64,000 nucleotides of DNA from Pachypanchax playfairii (lineage: Eukaryota; Chordata; Actinopteri; Cyprinodontiformes; Aplocheilidae), in the NCBI GenBank assembly GCA_006937955.1, contig SSNP01000122.1, positions 356,077 through 420,076 of the forward strand. The letters are read 5' to 3'. This document shows positions 45,739 through 57,429 of this stretch, one piece after another. Both the position numbers and the translations under genes were made by a program. The stretch's first letter is position 1; each line of letters opens with the position of its first letter. The notes below the pieces were generated by a model. That model saw nothing but the letters and a program-made list of their open reading frames with translations, was not told the DNA's origin and did no database searches.

Positions 45739-46310
45739 AGCTTGACTTAAGCTGCACCATTATCTGTTGGTTAATCCACTAAGTGACCAGTGTTACCATG
45801 TTACTAAAACAAACTTAGACTGGTCTAATTTCAAACAAATTGAGTTCTACAGTATGATGAATAAAAGGAAAATAAATCTTCATAAATAAATTTGCTGGAA
45901 CTTTTTAAGGGGGTGTTTTAGCATAAAGAGAGAGAGGAAAAGGTCCCAGAACCACACTGAATTCATCAAGACTCTCAGCTAGCAATCACAAATAAAGGAT
46001 GATGGGGTTGAAATGTGAAGCATGAGACAGAGAAGGAGAGAAAGAGAAAGCACTTAAATTTATAACAGGTCTGTTCAAATTTACAAAAGCACTTGTTAAG
46101 AAAAGTGTGTGTTGACATGAAGCACACATGCTCTTTTACGCTCTCTGTCACCCTTTTACCCCAATACACACAAAAACAGACAATATTTATAGATCTCACA
46201 TTCCCAAAACACAAAGACACATTCCTGTTGTATGTATGTTTACTTATAAACCGAGAGAATGTAAACTCAAGTTTTTTCATTCTCACACAGAACATTTACT
46301 CACTCTCAGT
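45739..46310. other. Unassigned AT-rich spacer
   Basis: Nothing recognised. Confidence 0.5.
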
Positions 46311-46636
46311 GGGGCTGCACGGTGGTGCAGTTGGTAGAGGGTTCGAATCTGGTCTGGGACCTTTCTGCATGGAGTTTGCATGTTCTCATGCAAATGTGGG
46401 TTTTCTCCAGTTTCTTCCCACAACTCAAAAACATATAAGAGGTTAATTGGTGACTCCAAACTGTCCCTTGGTGTGAGTGTGTGTGTGAGTGGTTGTTTGT
46501 CTATATGTGGCCCTGTGATGGACTGGCCACCTGTCCAGGTGTAACCCCGCCTCCCGCCCAAAGACTGCTGCAGACAGACACCAGCTCCCTGCGATTCTGA
46601 ATAGGGAACTGCAGGTTTAGAAAATGGATGGATGGA
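46311..46636 (+). mobile_element. tRNA-derived SINE (family 1), full length
   Basis: The head GGGGCTGCACGGTGGTGCAG has A-box-like TGGTGCAGTTGG and B box GGTTCGAATCT-like sequence (46339-46350). The body box GGAGTTTGCATGTTCTC follows, then GGTTAATTGGTGACTCC and CCCTGTGATGGACTGG, and the tail is (GGAT)n at 46625-46636. It serves as reference for the partial copies. Confidence 0.92.
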
Positions 46637-46822
46637 TATTTATTTAGTCCCACACAGTTTGGTTGACAGATCTATTAGTGGAAGTAACAGAATGTTTTTT
46701 CTCTTTTGCCTCGAAGGAGTCCAATTTAAAACTTGTTGCTGCTAATGATTTAACAGAAACCATAAATAGTTATTATTAGTTAAGAAAACATAACATACGT
46801 ATCAGTGTTTAGTGAGTTCTCC

Positions 46823-47359
46823 TTAAAGAACAGGTTTTCTGAGGTTTCTGTTGAATATTTTAGCTCCACAGGTGTTCTTATCTTTATAGTGGGTGTGAAA
46901 ACAGGTCAATAACTTCTCTTTCAGTTTTTATCTTTCAAACTACGCAAGTGGAGATAAAACCCGAGTTCGAACGGCCAGTATTTGTTACATCACAACTCCT
47001 TTGTTCGTTAGTATTCAGCAGCTTCCGCAGTTGAAACCACGCCTAGCATGCTGCTGGCTAAAAGCTGTAGCATAAGACGTAGCAAACAGGAAGAGACTAC
47101 GTGTGCTGTTGCCATGCGCAGCAGGGAAGGAAAAAAGAAGCCGTGCTCTCATAGGCTAGTTTGTTAGCCAATCTCTGAGTCCAGCAAATTTGCATCATAA
47201 ATATTTATGAGTTTCAGCCTAAGCCAACCAAATCTTGACACAGATAGATTGAAAGGTCTGTTAATCGGTGTTTCCTGACATTTTTTTAGATAGAAAATGT
47301 TTCATATTACAGGTTAATACTTCAGAAATAACCACAAAGTCATGAAATGGCCTCTTTAA
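46823..47359 (-). mobile_element. MITE-A copy 5
   Basis: Left end TTAAAGAACAGG (diverged); right end ATGGCCTCTTTAA. The start codon of the conserved ATG-donor motif is lost here (ATA) and the donor is mutated. Confidence 0.87.
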
Positions 47360-47485
47360 ACACAATTGAAGTAATTTGTCATAATTATTTAAAAATTTGA
47401 AACGCTCCTGGTTCTTTGTTTTAGTTTAATCCAAGGCTTGTGTTAGTTTTTTGGTACTTTTAACTCTTGTTTTAAGCTGAAACAT

Positions 47486-48189
47486 GGATGTGTTATGTGG
47501 CTGATCTGTCTGTGGGTGTGAGTGTGTGTGTGGGTGCGATTAACCTAATTTCCAACAGGTGGATCAGCTCTGGAGCGGCAGGTGTGGCTCATTCTCCTCT
47601 TCACCTGAGAGGGGATTTAAGGGGAGGATCAACACGAGACAGGCGCCAGATAGTTCTCTCTCAACGCTCGGAGTTTTCACCCGGATCTGTCGCCTCTCCG
47701 AGGATCCGCACCTCCTGCCCTGGAGAGCAGCCGCTTCCACAGGCTCTCACGCTGGCTTGGTTTTCCCCGGACCTGCTCTCCGCCTGTCTCTTCCTCCCCG
47801 GAGCCTGCACCTGCTGGACACACGGACCCAGAGCTGATCTGTTCACCCTCCAGCACCTGCACATCTCACTCCGGACCACAGACCTCTTTCAGCCGCTAAC
47901 CACTCCTCCTCGCTACCACCACCATCTGCGCCATCCACGTAAGCCTGCTTTCCTGTTCTCATGCTTGCTCCAACATCACAACCCTCAGATATCTAACCTG
48001 TGCTCTCACCGTCTAGAGTCCCACGGTTCCATCCCGGTGAGGCCCGGTTCCTGTACCGCCAGCAGCACAGGAGTCACGTGCCTGGCCGTGCTCTTCTCAT
48101 ACTTTTCAATAAACATTTTAAAACTGTTTTGTTGTCTGGAGCTTGTGCTTGTAAGAGGGTTCGCACCAAACAGAGGCCATGACAGGATG
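47486..48189 (+). mobile_element. Solo LTR with 5-bp TSD
   Basis: The LTR runs 47491 (TGTTATGTGG) to 48184 (CCATGACA), 694 bp with TG...CA ends. It is flanked by GGATG on both sides (47486-47490, 48185-48189). A polyadenylation signal AATAAA lies at 48108-48113. No internal region is present, which indicates LTR-LTR recombination. The flanking GGATG and TGT...ACA ends fit Ty3/Gypsy or another LTR group; the strand is inferred from AATAAA. Confidence 0.88.
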
Positions 48190-51100
48190 GCAATGCCACT
48201 ACATTCTCCACAACCACCACAGTCGGGTGGTTCGATAGCAGTAAATTTGGAAAACCTCATGATGCTTCAGGGCTCTTCATACATTCCAGATAGGTTTATC
48301 CGTGCTACTTCCTGTTTCCTTCGGACACTGTTGTGCCATCACCACAATCTACAAACCACCAGCAGGTTTCACATCCAGAACTACTCAGAACACCATCACA
48401 CCACACAGTGCTACCTTAAAATGGACTAGTAGCATGGAGTTAGCATTCTAATTTATTCTGAACTTGTTTTTATCACTTCTAGGTTCTTACCTGTATGATC
48501 ATGCTTTAATGACCAATGTTAAACTGGTGACATGACAAAAATATTTTGGGGAGTCTATCTTTTCTACCTGAGCTCTGCTCAATCTGTAAAACATAGAAAC
48601 ATTATTTTATTTGCGTTTTAGGGTCAAAGTAAGACAGAAGATAGTTGTTATTTTCTATGATTACTTACTACAGAACAAGGTGCTGGTTGATTTAAAGTGT
48701 TTTATAAATAAACTTGGGTTGGATTAGATTGTGATTGAGAGAAAAGGGGATGCTGCTGATTAATCTGTCTTCATCTGAGGTTTTATCTTCGTACAGGGAG
48801 AGACGAGGCAGTAAGGAGCTCCCTCAGGGTGAGTACTGAGACATGACTGGAAAACTCAAGGTACATAAAGGTGAAGCTCATTGTTGGAAAAGCAGCTTTG
48901 TTAATATTACTCCACCTTCTTTTTCTGTTCCCTCCCAATACTCACACAGATATTCCTATATTTCCCCGCAGCCTATCATGTAGTAGTAGAAACATATGCG
49001 CTCTGGTGCTCACATGTGCGCAGGCTGTGGGTCCACAGGGAGGCTGAGGGAGACATGGTGTACTGTGAAAAAAAAAACTAATCATTCTTTTTCCCTCTGT
49101 TTTTCTCATGTTTCTTCTCTGCTGTGTTGAACTCTTTACTGTTAACCACTTTTTCCTCCCCCCCACCACTAGTTTGTTCCATATGTATTAAAAACGTGCC
49201 GATCCTCATTTTTCTCCCCAGTTTCGTGTTTTCTTCTTGCTTTCTTCCTGCTGGGTTTTTATTTCATTTTTAACCATTTCGAAATTTTGCAGAAACTTTT
49301 CCTTTTTCCCTCTGATTTATTTTTTTACAAATATTTCTTTGTCTGTTGAAACAAGCTGAGTAAAGAAAGAAAGGATGTTTTTCAAGACAAACAAAAGTCT
49401 TTGACAGCTGCACATTTGCCTTGGCTTCCAGTTTTGAGTAAATTCCATCCCACCCATTTGCATCACTCTCTGCTCCGCCTGCTCACGTTCTCACTGCTCC
49501 CACATTTTAACTTTTCCCTCACTTTTCCCCTCCTCCTCTCTTTCCCTCCATCGTCTCTCTTGCTCCTCTCAAATACTGCTCTTAACTCTCTCGTCCTTTT
49601 TTACCCCCTCTGCTTATAATTTCTCTTTTCCAGATTTCCCACTTTTTTAGCTGTCCTTAAATGTCTCAACTCTTTTTTTTCCTCTTGTCTTTTTCGTCAA
49701 ACAATCCTGAAAATTGGTTTTGCTCCCATTTTTCTTTTCTTGGATGACAAAATAGTCATTTAACATGACACAATATCCTTCTGTCAGCATAGTTTGACAA
49801 AGAGTGGAGAGAGTGGGGCTGCAGGAGAAAACAGACAGTAAATATATACAGGCATTCAAAAACCAATCAAGACATCCTATCTCTGCATTATGTCTGACAG
49901 AGACTCATTTGGCTCATGAGAGTTTACTTAAACTGTTGACTATAAAGGGAGGACGATGCTTGACTGTGGGATAGGAAACAGACATGTCCTCTATTTGTTT
50001 CAGAGAAAAAATGTAAACCGCAGGATTTTAAAGGGTTTGTCATAATTCTCTGTAGAGTTCCTCTCAGTGAAGTCAAAAGCATTCCTAATGGGTTGTTATG
50101 GATGTTCTGGGTGATTTTTGGGCCTAATGAAGTATTTTAAGAATGGAGGGTTTAAATAATTGTAATCATGCAGTGTGTGCCTGCATGCTCTTACAACTGT
50201 TTTTCTAGTAGAAACATGTCATGATGTGTTAATGAACGGACTCAAATTCAGGTAGAAACACAGGGAGGATTAAAATAATATAGAGTTTTAATAAGGAAAC
50301 CAAATGGTTGTCATGACAGCAAACAACTTACATAATGAGGGGGAAGTAAAGAGAGACAGACAGGTAAGAGAATCAGGAGGCAAATAGATAAAAAAACAGT
50401 AACATCTGGAAATGAACTGACTGAATAAATGACTAGAAACTAGAACCAAAAGGAGAAAAATGCAAAACAGGAAAGGCTGATGAATGAATAATATAAAACA
50501 AAATACAGTATAAACATATTAAAGAAGCCTCTGTGGGGATTCTGGGCTCTGTTGAACCATTTTTTGGGTTTTCTCTTTACTTTAATTGATGTGCTCTCCT
50601 CCTCTTGGTGTTTTATTTTCCTCCTGTTCTATTTCTCTGCAGGTTTCCAAGAGGCTGGTCCAGCCTGGTTGTCTCCGCCTCTGGGTGGAGCCTTGGCACC
50701 AGTATCCAGCAGTCACACCTGTGTTCACTCATGAATCAAGAAATGTTTGATATTTACACTGGGCGCCTGCCACTACTCAGCTCCTCTGATATAAACACTC
50801 CCTGCCTCTGCCACCAGTTCACCATGATCATGATCTGTTGGAACCACCTTCTCTGGAATTCAGCCACCCCTGTTTGGACCTGTTTGAACCCTCCCACCTG
50901 GAAGTCCTGCCCAATCTCTGCCTCCTGGACTCCCCTGCACCTCAGTCCCCCATTCTCCTTCCTCATTCCAAGTTTGGCTCCTGAGTCTCCTGGACTCTCC
51001 ATGTGGCATGAAGTGATTAATCTCTTCCATCTATTCCTTTCCATTCGTCCCGTACCAGCTCCTTCATCTCTCCTGTCTGCTGCAGATCCAGTTCCTGATA

Positions 51101-51583
51101 TAAGATGACAGCTACAATATTACCCTGTAGATTTTATCTGAAATTGAAGCTTTAGTTGTTCAGCATTTGGGTGTGGCATCAGGTTATTCATGACAGAACC
51201 AAAAATCCACAACAGAAAAAACAAAACTGAGTACAGGTAAAACCATCTGAATTTAAAAAAAAAAAACAGGGGAAACTAGAAAATCCCTCGTAGATCACAG
51301 ACCTCCACCAAGCACCTTGGTGCTTATTGTGATTTACACCAACAATCTCACGTTTGTTGTATCGACGTTATCAAATACATCGACCATTAAAATACCTTTA
51401 CATATTAGATTTACATTGATCTCATTATTAGTTCAGTAGTTATTCTTCTGGATCGAGCTCCAGAACTTTTGAAGGAACATCAAATCTATTACACACGTCA
51501 GATTCTGCAGAGTCTTGAATGTCTGTTGCTGTTTGTTGCAAGTTGCTGGTGAAGGTTCTCAGTCATCCAGGTCATGGTGATCC
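48190..51583. other. Largely unassigned; pyrimidine-rich tracts
   Basis: Apart from the candidate microexon (48797-48828) I see no gene. Strong CT-rich tracts lie at 49080-49660. 50640-51110 is a CT/CC-rich stretch with LTR-like composition, but without ends I could define. Confidence 0.45.
48797..48828 (+). other. Candidate 32-nt microexon
   Basis: Preceded by TTTTATCTTCGTACAG (acceptor-like) and followed by GTGAGT (donor). One frame is open and reads ERRGSKELPQ. Nothing else identifies a host gene here, so it may be chance. Confidence 0.2.
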
Positions 51584-51801
51584 AAGGGTTCAAATGAAGG
51601 CAACTGGACTTCTTTGGTTACTTGAAGACGTTTCGCTTCTCATCCGGGGAGTTTTGTCAATTCTAACTGGAATATGGAAGAAACAAGCTTATAAGATGTA
51701 GTTGATTCTCCCATATTCCAGTTAGAATTGACAAAACTCGGATGAGAAGCGAAACGTCTTCAAGTAACCAAAGAAGTCCAGTTGCCTTCATTTGAACCCT
51801 T
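51584..51801. repeat. Long inverted repeat (hairpin), arms about 92 bp
   Basis: Arms 51584-51677 and 51711-51801 are reverse complements apart from a few bases (a 3-bp indel near 51635). The loop is 33 nt. The arms contain ACTTGAAGACGTTTCGCTTC, a sequence common in fish repeats. Possibly a foldback element or two copies in inverted orientation. Confidence 0.92.
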
Positions 51802-53949
51802 GTGTTGCAAGTTTATTACGTCATTTGTTCTTGTAGTGATAAAAAATCAGCAGGTTACTTGTATTTTTCTTTTCTGGATCAAAGTATCCAGAATTTTGTA
51901 ATACCATATATACTCGTGTATAAGTTAGTTTTATATATGCGAGATATCGAGAAGAAGTAGTTTTTTTTCAGTATTCAATATCATTTTTTTAGACTACCAT
52001 TTTTTAAAATTTACATTATTTGTTAAAGTTCTTTGCGTGATTAAACATTAAATCAGTAGAAAAATGCCTTCTGTCTTATTGACTCAGGCAGCAGCCTCTC
52101 ATGCTGCTGCAGTCTTCCTTTTTATTCTTTTTTATTACACAGTGAATATCCTCCAACAGTTTTATGCATATAAACAGTGTGTGTGTTTATCCGTCGGTGG
52201 TCATTTGGACTGTAAACACAGGTAGTTTTCAGTATTGATAACTGATAATTGGAGATGATTTAATAACGCAGTTCAGCCAGAGAAGCAAACACTCAAACAA
52301 ATCTAATTATACTTGTAGAGCGGATCCACTATGACACTGTAACAGAACAGAATGATTTTCCATATTTATATAAGAACTTAATATAAGATATTAAGAATGG
52401 ATGTGTCACATTGGGCACTAAAAACCCATAGAATGGATGTTAGATTTGACACTTTGCACTAAAGAAGTTGGTGATTCATTTTAGGCGACCCTTCCACAAC
52501 TTCAGGCAGATGCACCAGACACCGTGTGTGGGTCAGGACAGCCTAGTTCCATTCACCTGACAGCGACAGTGCGTGGGAGAACACCAAAAATACACAACAT
52601 TTGAAACCAAACACAGAAAAAAATGTAATAGAAATGACTATGAACAAGAATCAAAATACTAAATATGTAGGTTATATGATAGATTGTTTTATCCTGGTAC
52701 TCGAATCAAAAAGTTATAATAAACTTTGGGATTTCATCATGTAGATTTAAAACTCCAAATGTTGGGGAACCTCTGTAATTGTGTGAAGTTGAGGTTTCAT
52801 AACTGAACTACTTTTAGCACCCTAAAACAACTGAAGCTCTAAATAATGCTTCTGTGCATGTTCTTTTTCTAACACTGTCTTAAGGCTGTGGCCACACAAA
52901 ATGAATGTGGCCAAGATGCTGCCTGTTTTTTGTTTTGAGCTGTAGCTTCAGATGGCCTACATTCAATTTAGATGTCAGGTGATACCAAATTAAACATGAT
53001 TTATGGAAACCATGGACCTGCCAGTGGTGGTTGTTTTAGCGTGGGTCTAACCAAACCTTGAAAAAAATCATGTGAAAGTGTATTCACGCCTGTTGAAAAA
53101 ATGTGAGGGAGTGGACCTCATTATAACGTGGCAAAAGGTTTCCATCTTTGTACAGCTTCGTCTGAGGATGTTTGGATGGAAGCCAGAGCATCCTCCTAAC
53201 ACTTCTCTAAAAATGCTTGAAATCTGAAACTCACTTTTGTTTTGAATGTTATATTGTTGTATTGTGCAGGTTATTGCAGACTTGTTGTTTCTTTACTCTG
53301 AAGTTGATCCCAAATCCAGAGTTTGGAGCTGAACAGCACAAAGAAGAACATTTTTATTTGCTTTATAATTGGTGTAGATTGTTTATCAGAAGATATTCAG
53401 TTCTGTAGAGGATACTTATATAATGATATACATATAATGAGCCTCCTCATTTCTATGTTCTCCATCCTCAGAGATCCCATAAAAGAGGGATGTAAAGCCA
53501 GTGACGTAGTAACTCTAAATGAAAACACAAAATTGCAAGAAAATGTTAGTTTTTTTCACTTCCTGCTGAATATAACACTTATTTTAAATATGAAGGCATA
53601 TAGCATAACTAAAAACATATTTCAATAATTGAACAATTGTCATATAATTTTTTGTAGCCAAGTTTTTTGATTCTGTCTCAGTTTATTTTACAGTTTACCC
53701 TCATTTTGTTTGCAATCCCTCATAAAGTTGTCCTACATTTCATACACTTTATGACTCAGAAACAAATCTAAGCAGTGTCCCAGATGAGCTCCAAACATGC
53801 TCAACAACTCTGAGATCATGCTGTGAGAACATTGTCCCAAGAATTTAGTTACGTATTCAGAATTCAAGCAATAAAAGAGTGAAGAGTTTCAGGATCATGA
53901 GGAAGATCATTTATTGACCAAAGTGACATTTTCTCCACTGCCGTGTACC
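51802..53949. other. Mostly unassigned AT-rich spacer
   Basis: A short stretch near 51903-51965 (ACCATATATACTCGTGTATA) resembles one end of the TA-flanked MITE at 28145. The rest shows nothing recognisable. Confidence 0.45.
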
Positions 53950-54070
53950 AGCACATAGCATTTGGCACTGTTGCCTTGCATCAAGAAGGTCTTGGGTTTG
54001 AAACTTATCTTGGGCCTTTTTGCAGAGTTTGGACGTTCTCTTCATGCACATGTGGGTTTTCTTCAGGAAC
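53950..54070 (+). mobile_element. tRNA-derived SINE (family 1), 5' fragment
   Basis: Head with GGCACTGTTGCC and B-box-like GGGTTTGAAAC, then the GTTCTC...ATGTGGGTTTTCTTC body. The 3' part is missing. Confidence 0.75.
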
Positions 54071-54942
54071 TCAGTATTGTCAACATTTAAAGAAGCCTTA
54101 AAAAAAGATGCACCATAAAAACAAATATAAAGTACATGAAAAGTGTAAATCACTACAACACCAAATCAGTATTTCTCTGTAACGAGACGGCCCCACCCAG
54201 GGCTAATGGGAGGCCATGATAACTGAAGTGGTTAGGGTTAGAGTCCATTTCACACAAATTTCATGACTTTTGTGGTTATTTCTGAAGTATTAAGCTGTAA
54301 TATGAAACATTTTATATTTAAAAAACATTAGGAAGCACTGATTAACAGACCTTTCAATCTATCTGCGTCAAGATTCGGCTAGCTTAGGCTGAAACTCATT
54401 AATATTCATTATGCAAATTTGCTGGACTCTGACTGACTAACAAACTAGCCTATAAGAGCAAGGTATACTGTTTCCTGCCCCGCTGCGTATGGCAACAGTG
54501 CACGTAGTCTCTTCTGGTTTGATACGTGTTTAGGCTAACAGCTTTTAGCCAGCAGCATGCTAGGTGTGGTCTCAACTGCGGGAGCTGATGAATACTAATG
54601 AGCAAAGGAGTTGTGACGAAACAAATACAGGCTTTTTGAACTCGTGTGTTATCACCACATGCATATAAAAATTGAAAGAGAAGTTGTTGTGCCATTTTCA
54701 CACTCAGTACGAAGGTAAGAACACCTGTGAAGCTAAAATATTCAACAGAAACCTAAAAAAAAAGACGTTTTTTAAAGCAGTACAAAATAACTTTTGACCC
54801 TCCGATGGCTTTACAATAGACTAAATAACTTCAGTAATTCGGGTCGCAGACGGAGGTGGTGTTCTGATGATTTATGCTGCCCTGAAGAAAATTGCCGCCA
54901 TAGTACGTATTGACAACTTATTTCATAATGAGATGTTATTGC

Positions 54943-55794
54943 TGTCATGGTGCTAACCAGGTGGGGTTGTTTTCGAGCTCCAATGTGACCCAAACTCCAA
55001 ACACACACAGCGAGGAAACAACTTTCGAAGTTAACAGTGTTTAATATTATACAGTGCTCCAAGTTACACACACGTGAATATTGTACATGAACGATGAAAC
55101 TCAGGACGGGACTGGTGCGGGACAGGAACGGTCCTGGGTTGTGAGAGAGAGAGAGGTTAGTGACAGGCTGAGATACCAGCTGCGGTGTGCGGGGATCGTG
55201 CTCGCTAAACTCACGGGATCGTGTTTGACGTCCGGGTGTGAGGAGAGATCCAGGGATGCTGCCGCAGGGGTGGTGATTCAGACTGTCGGTGTTCGTGGTA
55301 GGAAATCCGGGTCCGGGTGCTGTACGTGCAGACGTGACTGCAGCAGGGGTGACAGCAGCGTGCTGACCGGGAAGGTGTGGATCAGAGGAAGCCAGAGACA
55401 GACAGGGAGCCAGAGGGAGAGAGCTGGTCGCGTAACACCGCAACGGAGCTCTTGTACGTTCCAGGGTGAAGCCAATCCTCACGGTGAGCGGGTCGATTAC
55501 CACGCTGAGGTTCTGCAGTCGGGAGAGGAGCTCCAGGACAGCNTGGCTAAACACAAGGATAGAGAAGGCAGGTTAAATACTGCTATGAATTACTCTGGTC
55601 GATAATCACAGGCCACTCTGTACCACGAAATGTAGTGGAACAAACTGGCGTCTGTCTGTGGTTCCTCCTCTGCTTAAGTACCCAGCTCTCCTGAGCTGGG
55701 TAATGATCCACACCTGTCTTCACTGATCATCTGCTGCCACGCCCTGCAAAACAATTAATGCACAACACCACCACCAGCAGCAGAGATCCTCACA
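54943..55794 (-). repeat. Gypsy 3' LTR, complete (852 bp)
   Basis: Minus strand begins TGTGAGGATC and ends CCATGACA. Its first 174 bp (55621-55794) are repeated at 56253-56426. A single N lies at 55543. Confidence 0.92.
55543..55543. other. Assembly gap (single N) in LTR
   Basis: Single N inside the 3' LTR. Other single Ns in this window hide missing or duplicated sequence, so the LTR length may be underestimated. Confidence 0.85.
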
Positions 55795-55809
55795 GTACCC
55801 CCCCCCCCC

Positions 55810-56252
55810 TTAACGGACGCCTCCTGGCGGCCGACCCAGCGACCCCACACCTGAAAAAAGCAAACAGTTAGTAGGGGCCCTAAACTGAGACGGGGCGGAG
55901 GACGGGGGCGAGGAGGGCCTGGCAAGGATGGAGGAGGTGGAGGTGGTGGCTATTGCGGATGACGTGGATGCGGCAGATCTTTCGAAGTCAGTGATGAGGG
56001 TGATCACGGCTTCCACCTCATATGGACCCAGGAACCTGGGGGCTAGCTTCCGGTTCGCTGCTTTGAACGGGAAGTCCTGGGCAGATAACCAGACTTTCTG
56101 ACCTGTAACATATGTGGGTGCCGGGATCCTCTTCTTGTCCGCCCGTCTTTTGTTCTGGGCGGCCGTCCTCTGGAGGGCGTTCTGGGTCTTGGTCCAGATC
56201 CGACGGACCTTGCGGAGGTGGCCCTGCACAGAGGAGATAAGAGGATCCGGGA
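55810..56252 (-). pseudogene. Gypsy pol C-terminus (end of integrase)
   Basis: The open frame reads VQGHLRKVRRIW, then an Arg/Lys-rich QNKRRADKKR, followed by VTGQKVWLSAQDFPF and KLAPRFLGPYEVE, and stops at 55810 just before the polypurine tract. The G-x-x-V-W-L-S and K-L-x-x-R-F-x-G-P-Y/F motifs define the C-terminal domain of Ty3/Gypsy integrase, which binds DNA and docks the integration complex. The catalytic DDE core, RT and RNase H are absent. The frame continues upstream into the LTR by chance, so the deletion junction at 56252/56253 creates a fortuitous start. Non-functional. Confidence 0.88.
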
Positions 56253-56426
56253 TACCACGAAATGTAGTGGAACAAACTGGCGTCTGTCTGTGGTTCCTCC
56301 TCTGCTTAAGTACCCAGCTCTCCTGAGCTGGGTAATGATCCACACCTGTCTTCACTGATCATCTGCTGCCACGCCCTGCAAAACAATTAATGCACAACAC
56401 CACCACCAGCAGCAGAGATCCTCACA
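56253..56426 (-). repeat. Gypsy 5' LTR, truncated (174 bp)
   Basis: Apparently identical to 55621-55794 by eye. It stops at CCACTACATTTCGTGGTA, where pol sequence is joined. Confidence 0.93.
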
Positions 56427-56898
56427 ATTGCAAGTTTATAATAATAATAATACATTTTATTTATTAAGCGCCTTTCAGGACACCCAAGTGTGACCTGTTA
56501 GTTATTTAAGCCTATTTTTATGGTCCTTCCCTGTTATTTTCTATATAAAAGCCCTCTGGGTCCTTGGTGGCCATTGTTGGGTCCTTCTCCTCTGGGTGTG
56601 TCCAAACATTTGCCTGTCACTCTGAAAATGCAAAGAAAGTAAAAATAACATCATATTTAGTGTTTCTGTCCTTTATTTGATAGGTAAAATGTATTTAAGG
56701 AAAAATATAGAAACTAAACATAAACAATAAATCTCTTTATTGAAGTCAAGACTGTGGAACGGCACATGTGCGGAAGGAATCGGTAGCACATCTCAACAGG
56801 TAGCATATTTCAACAGAACACCGGTTCCAGTAATGGCCGTCTGAGACTCGGCTGCAGAAAAGTTATTTAGTACTGATTTAATGGAATGGCCTCTTTAA

Positions 56899-57429
56899 GT
56901 CCAGAGTCTACCCCGAAAAGAAAACCTGCTTCACACAGACAGTATGTCTGAAATGTCAACAGGGTTTTCAGGGCTGTTGTGCTGATCTCTGTGTATGACT
57001 TTAATCCAGAACACCAGCAGAGTTGATGTCTTGAAATTACTTTTAAGGCTGCTGTCACTTACGATCTCCAGCAGTTTTTCTGTGGCTTGGAGCATGAAAC
57101 TCACCTGTCATGGTAAATTCATATTTTAAGTGGGATTCCTGGTATTGTTAAATAAACTTTCCAGTTTGTTTTGTTTTACTAACCTATGCGTTTGTTTACA
57201 GCATTATTGTATCATGTGACAGAGTCAAGTGTCTTGACATGTGTCAAAATGTAAACAAAAGCGTAACAATACAGAAAACCAATGAATAAAAACCAAAAGA
57301 CAGGAATACTTTTCTCAAACTAAAAACAAACTTGTAAAAAATAAAGAAACATTGAACAGGAATAAGATACAAGGACAGAAAGATGCAAATTATGTATTGC
57401 AGGTTAGCTCCAAACCACGCAATACTAAC
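56899..57429. other. Unassigned AT-rich spacer
   Basis: Nothing recognised. Confidence 0.5.

Larger units (their letters stand above)
54938..56431 (-). mobile_element. Ty3/Gypsy LTR retrotransposon remnant with 5-bp TSD
   Basis: ATTGC at 54938-54942 and 56427-56431 flanks the element. Minus-strand order is: truncated 5' LTR (56253-56426), internal remnant (55795-56252), complete 3' LTR (54943-55794). A C-run at 55798-55809 is the minus-strand polypurine tract (G-run) directly upstream of the 3' LTR start TGTGAGGATC. The rest of the 5' LTR, gag, protease, RT and most of the integrase are deleted. Confidence 0.93.
54772..56881. mobile_element. MITE-B copy 2 with TTAA TSD, interrupted by Gypsy remnant
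   Basis: TTAA at 54772-54775 and 56878-56881. TIRs are AGCAGTAC (54776) and inverted ATCAGTAC (56877), followed on both sides by AATAACTTTT. The halves 54776-54942 and 56427-56877 align with 735-1399. A ~50-bp LINE/SINE tail fragment (about 56436-56486, with TATTTATTAAGCGCCTTTC) is an additional insertion absent from copy 1. Confidence 0.9.
54241..56898 (+). mobile_element. MITE-A copy 6, split by MITE-B
   Basis: Left part 54241-54775 follows the MITE-A consensus from GTCCATTTCACAC to AGACGTTTTTTAA. The tail 56878-56898 (TTAATGGAATGGCCTCTTTAA) is the remaining right end. MITE-B sits precisely at the TTAA of the consensus GTTTTAATGGAA, so the pieces are one element. The left TTAA terminus itself is degraded. 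Confidence 0.88.

Noticed and set aside
47488..48429. 313-codon open frame on the plus strand
   Set aside because: Starts inside and mostly overlaps a solo LTR with TSD; composition is LTR-like and no domain is visible.
50605..51108. 167-codon frame with a pyrimidine-rich, Pro/Ser/Leu-rich product
   Set aside because: No domain; the CT-rich region is open in two frames. It may be an LTR fragment, but ends and TSD could not be found, so it is not called.
54811..55605. Overlapping 174- and 247-codon frames on both strands
   Set aside because: They lie within the GC-richer Gypsy 3' LTR, run across an N and are open on both strands, which points to composition rather than coding.
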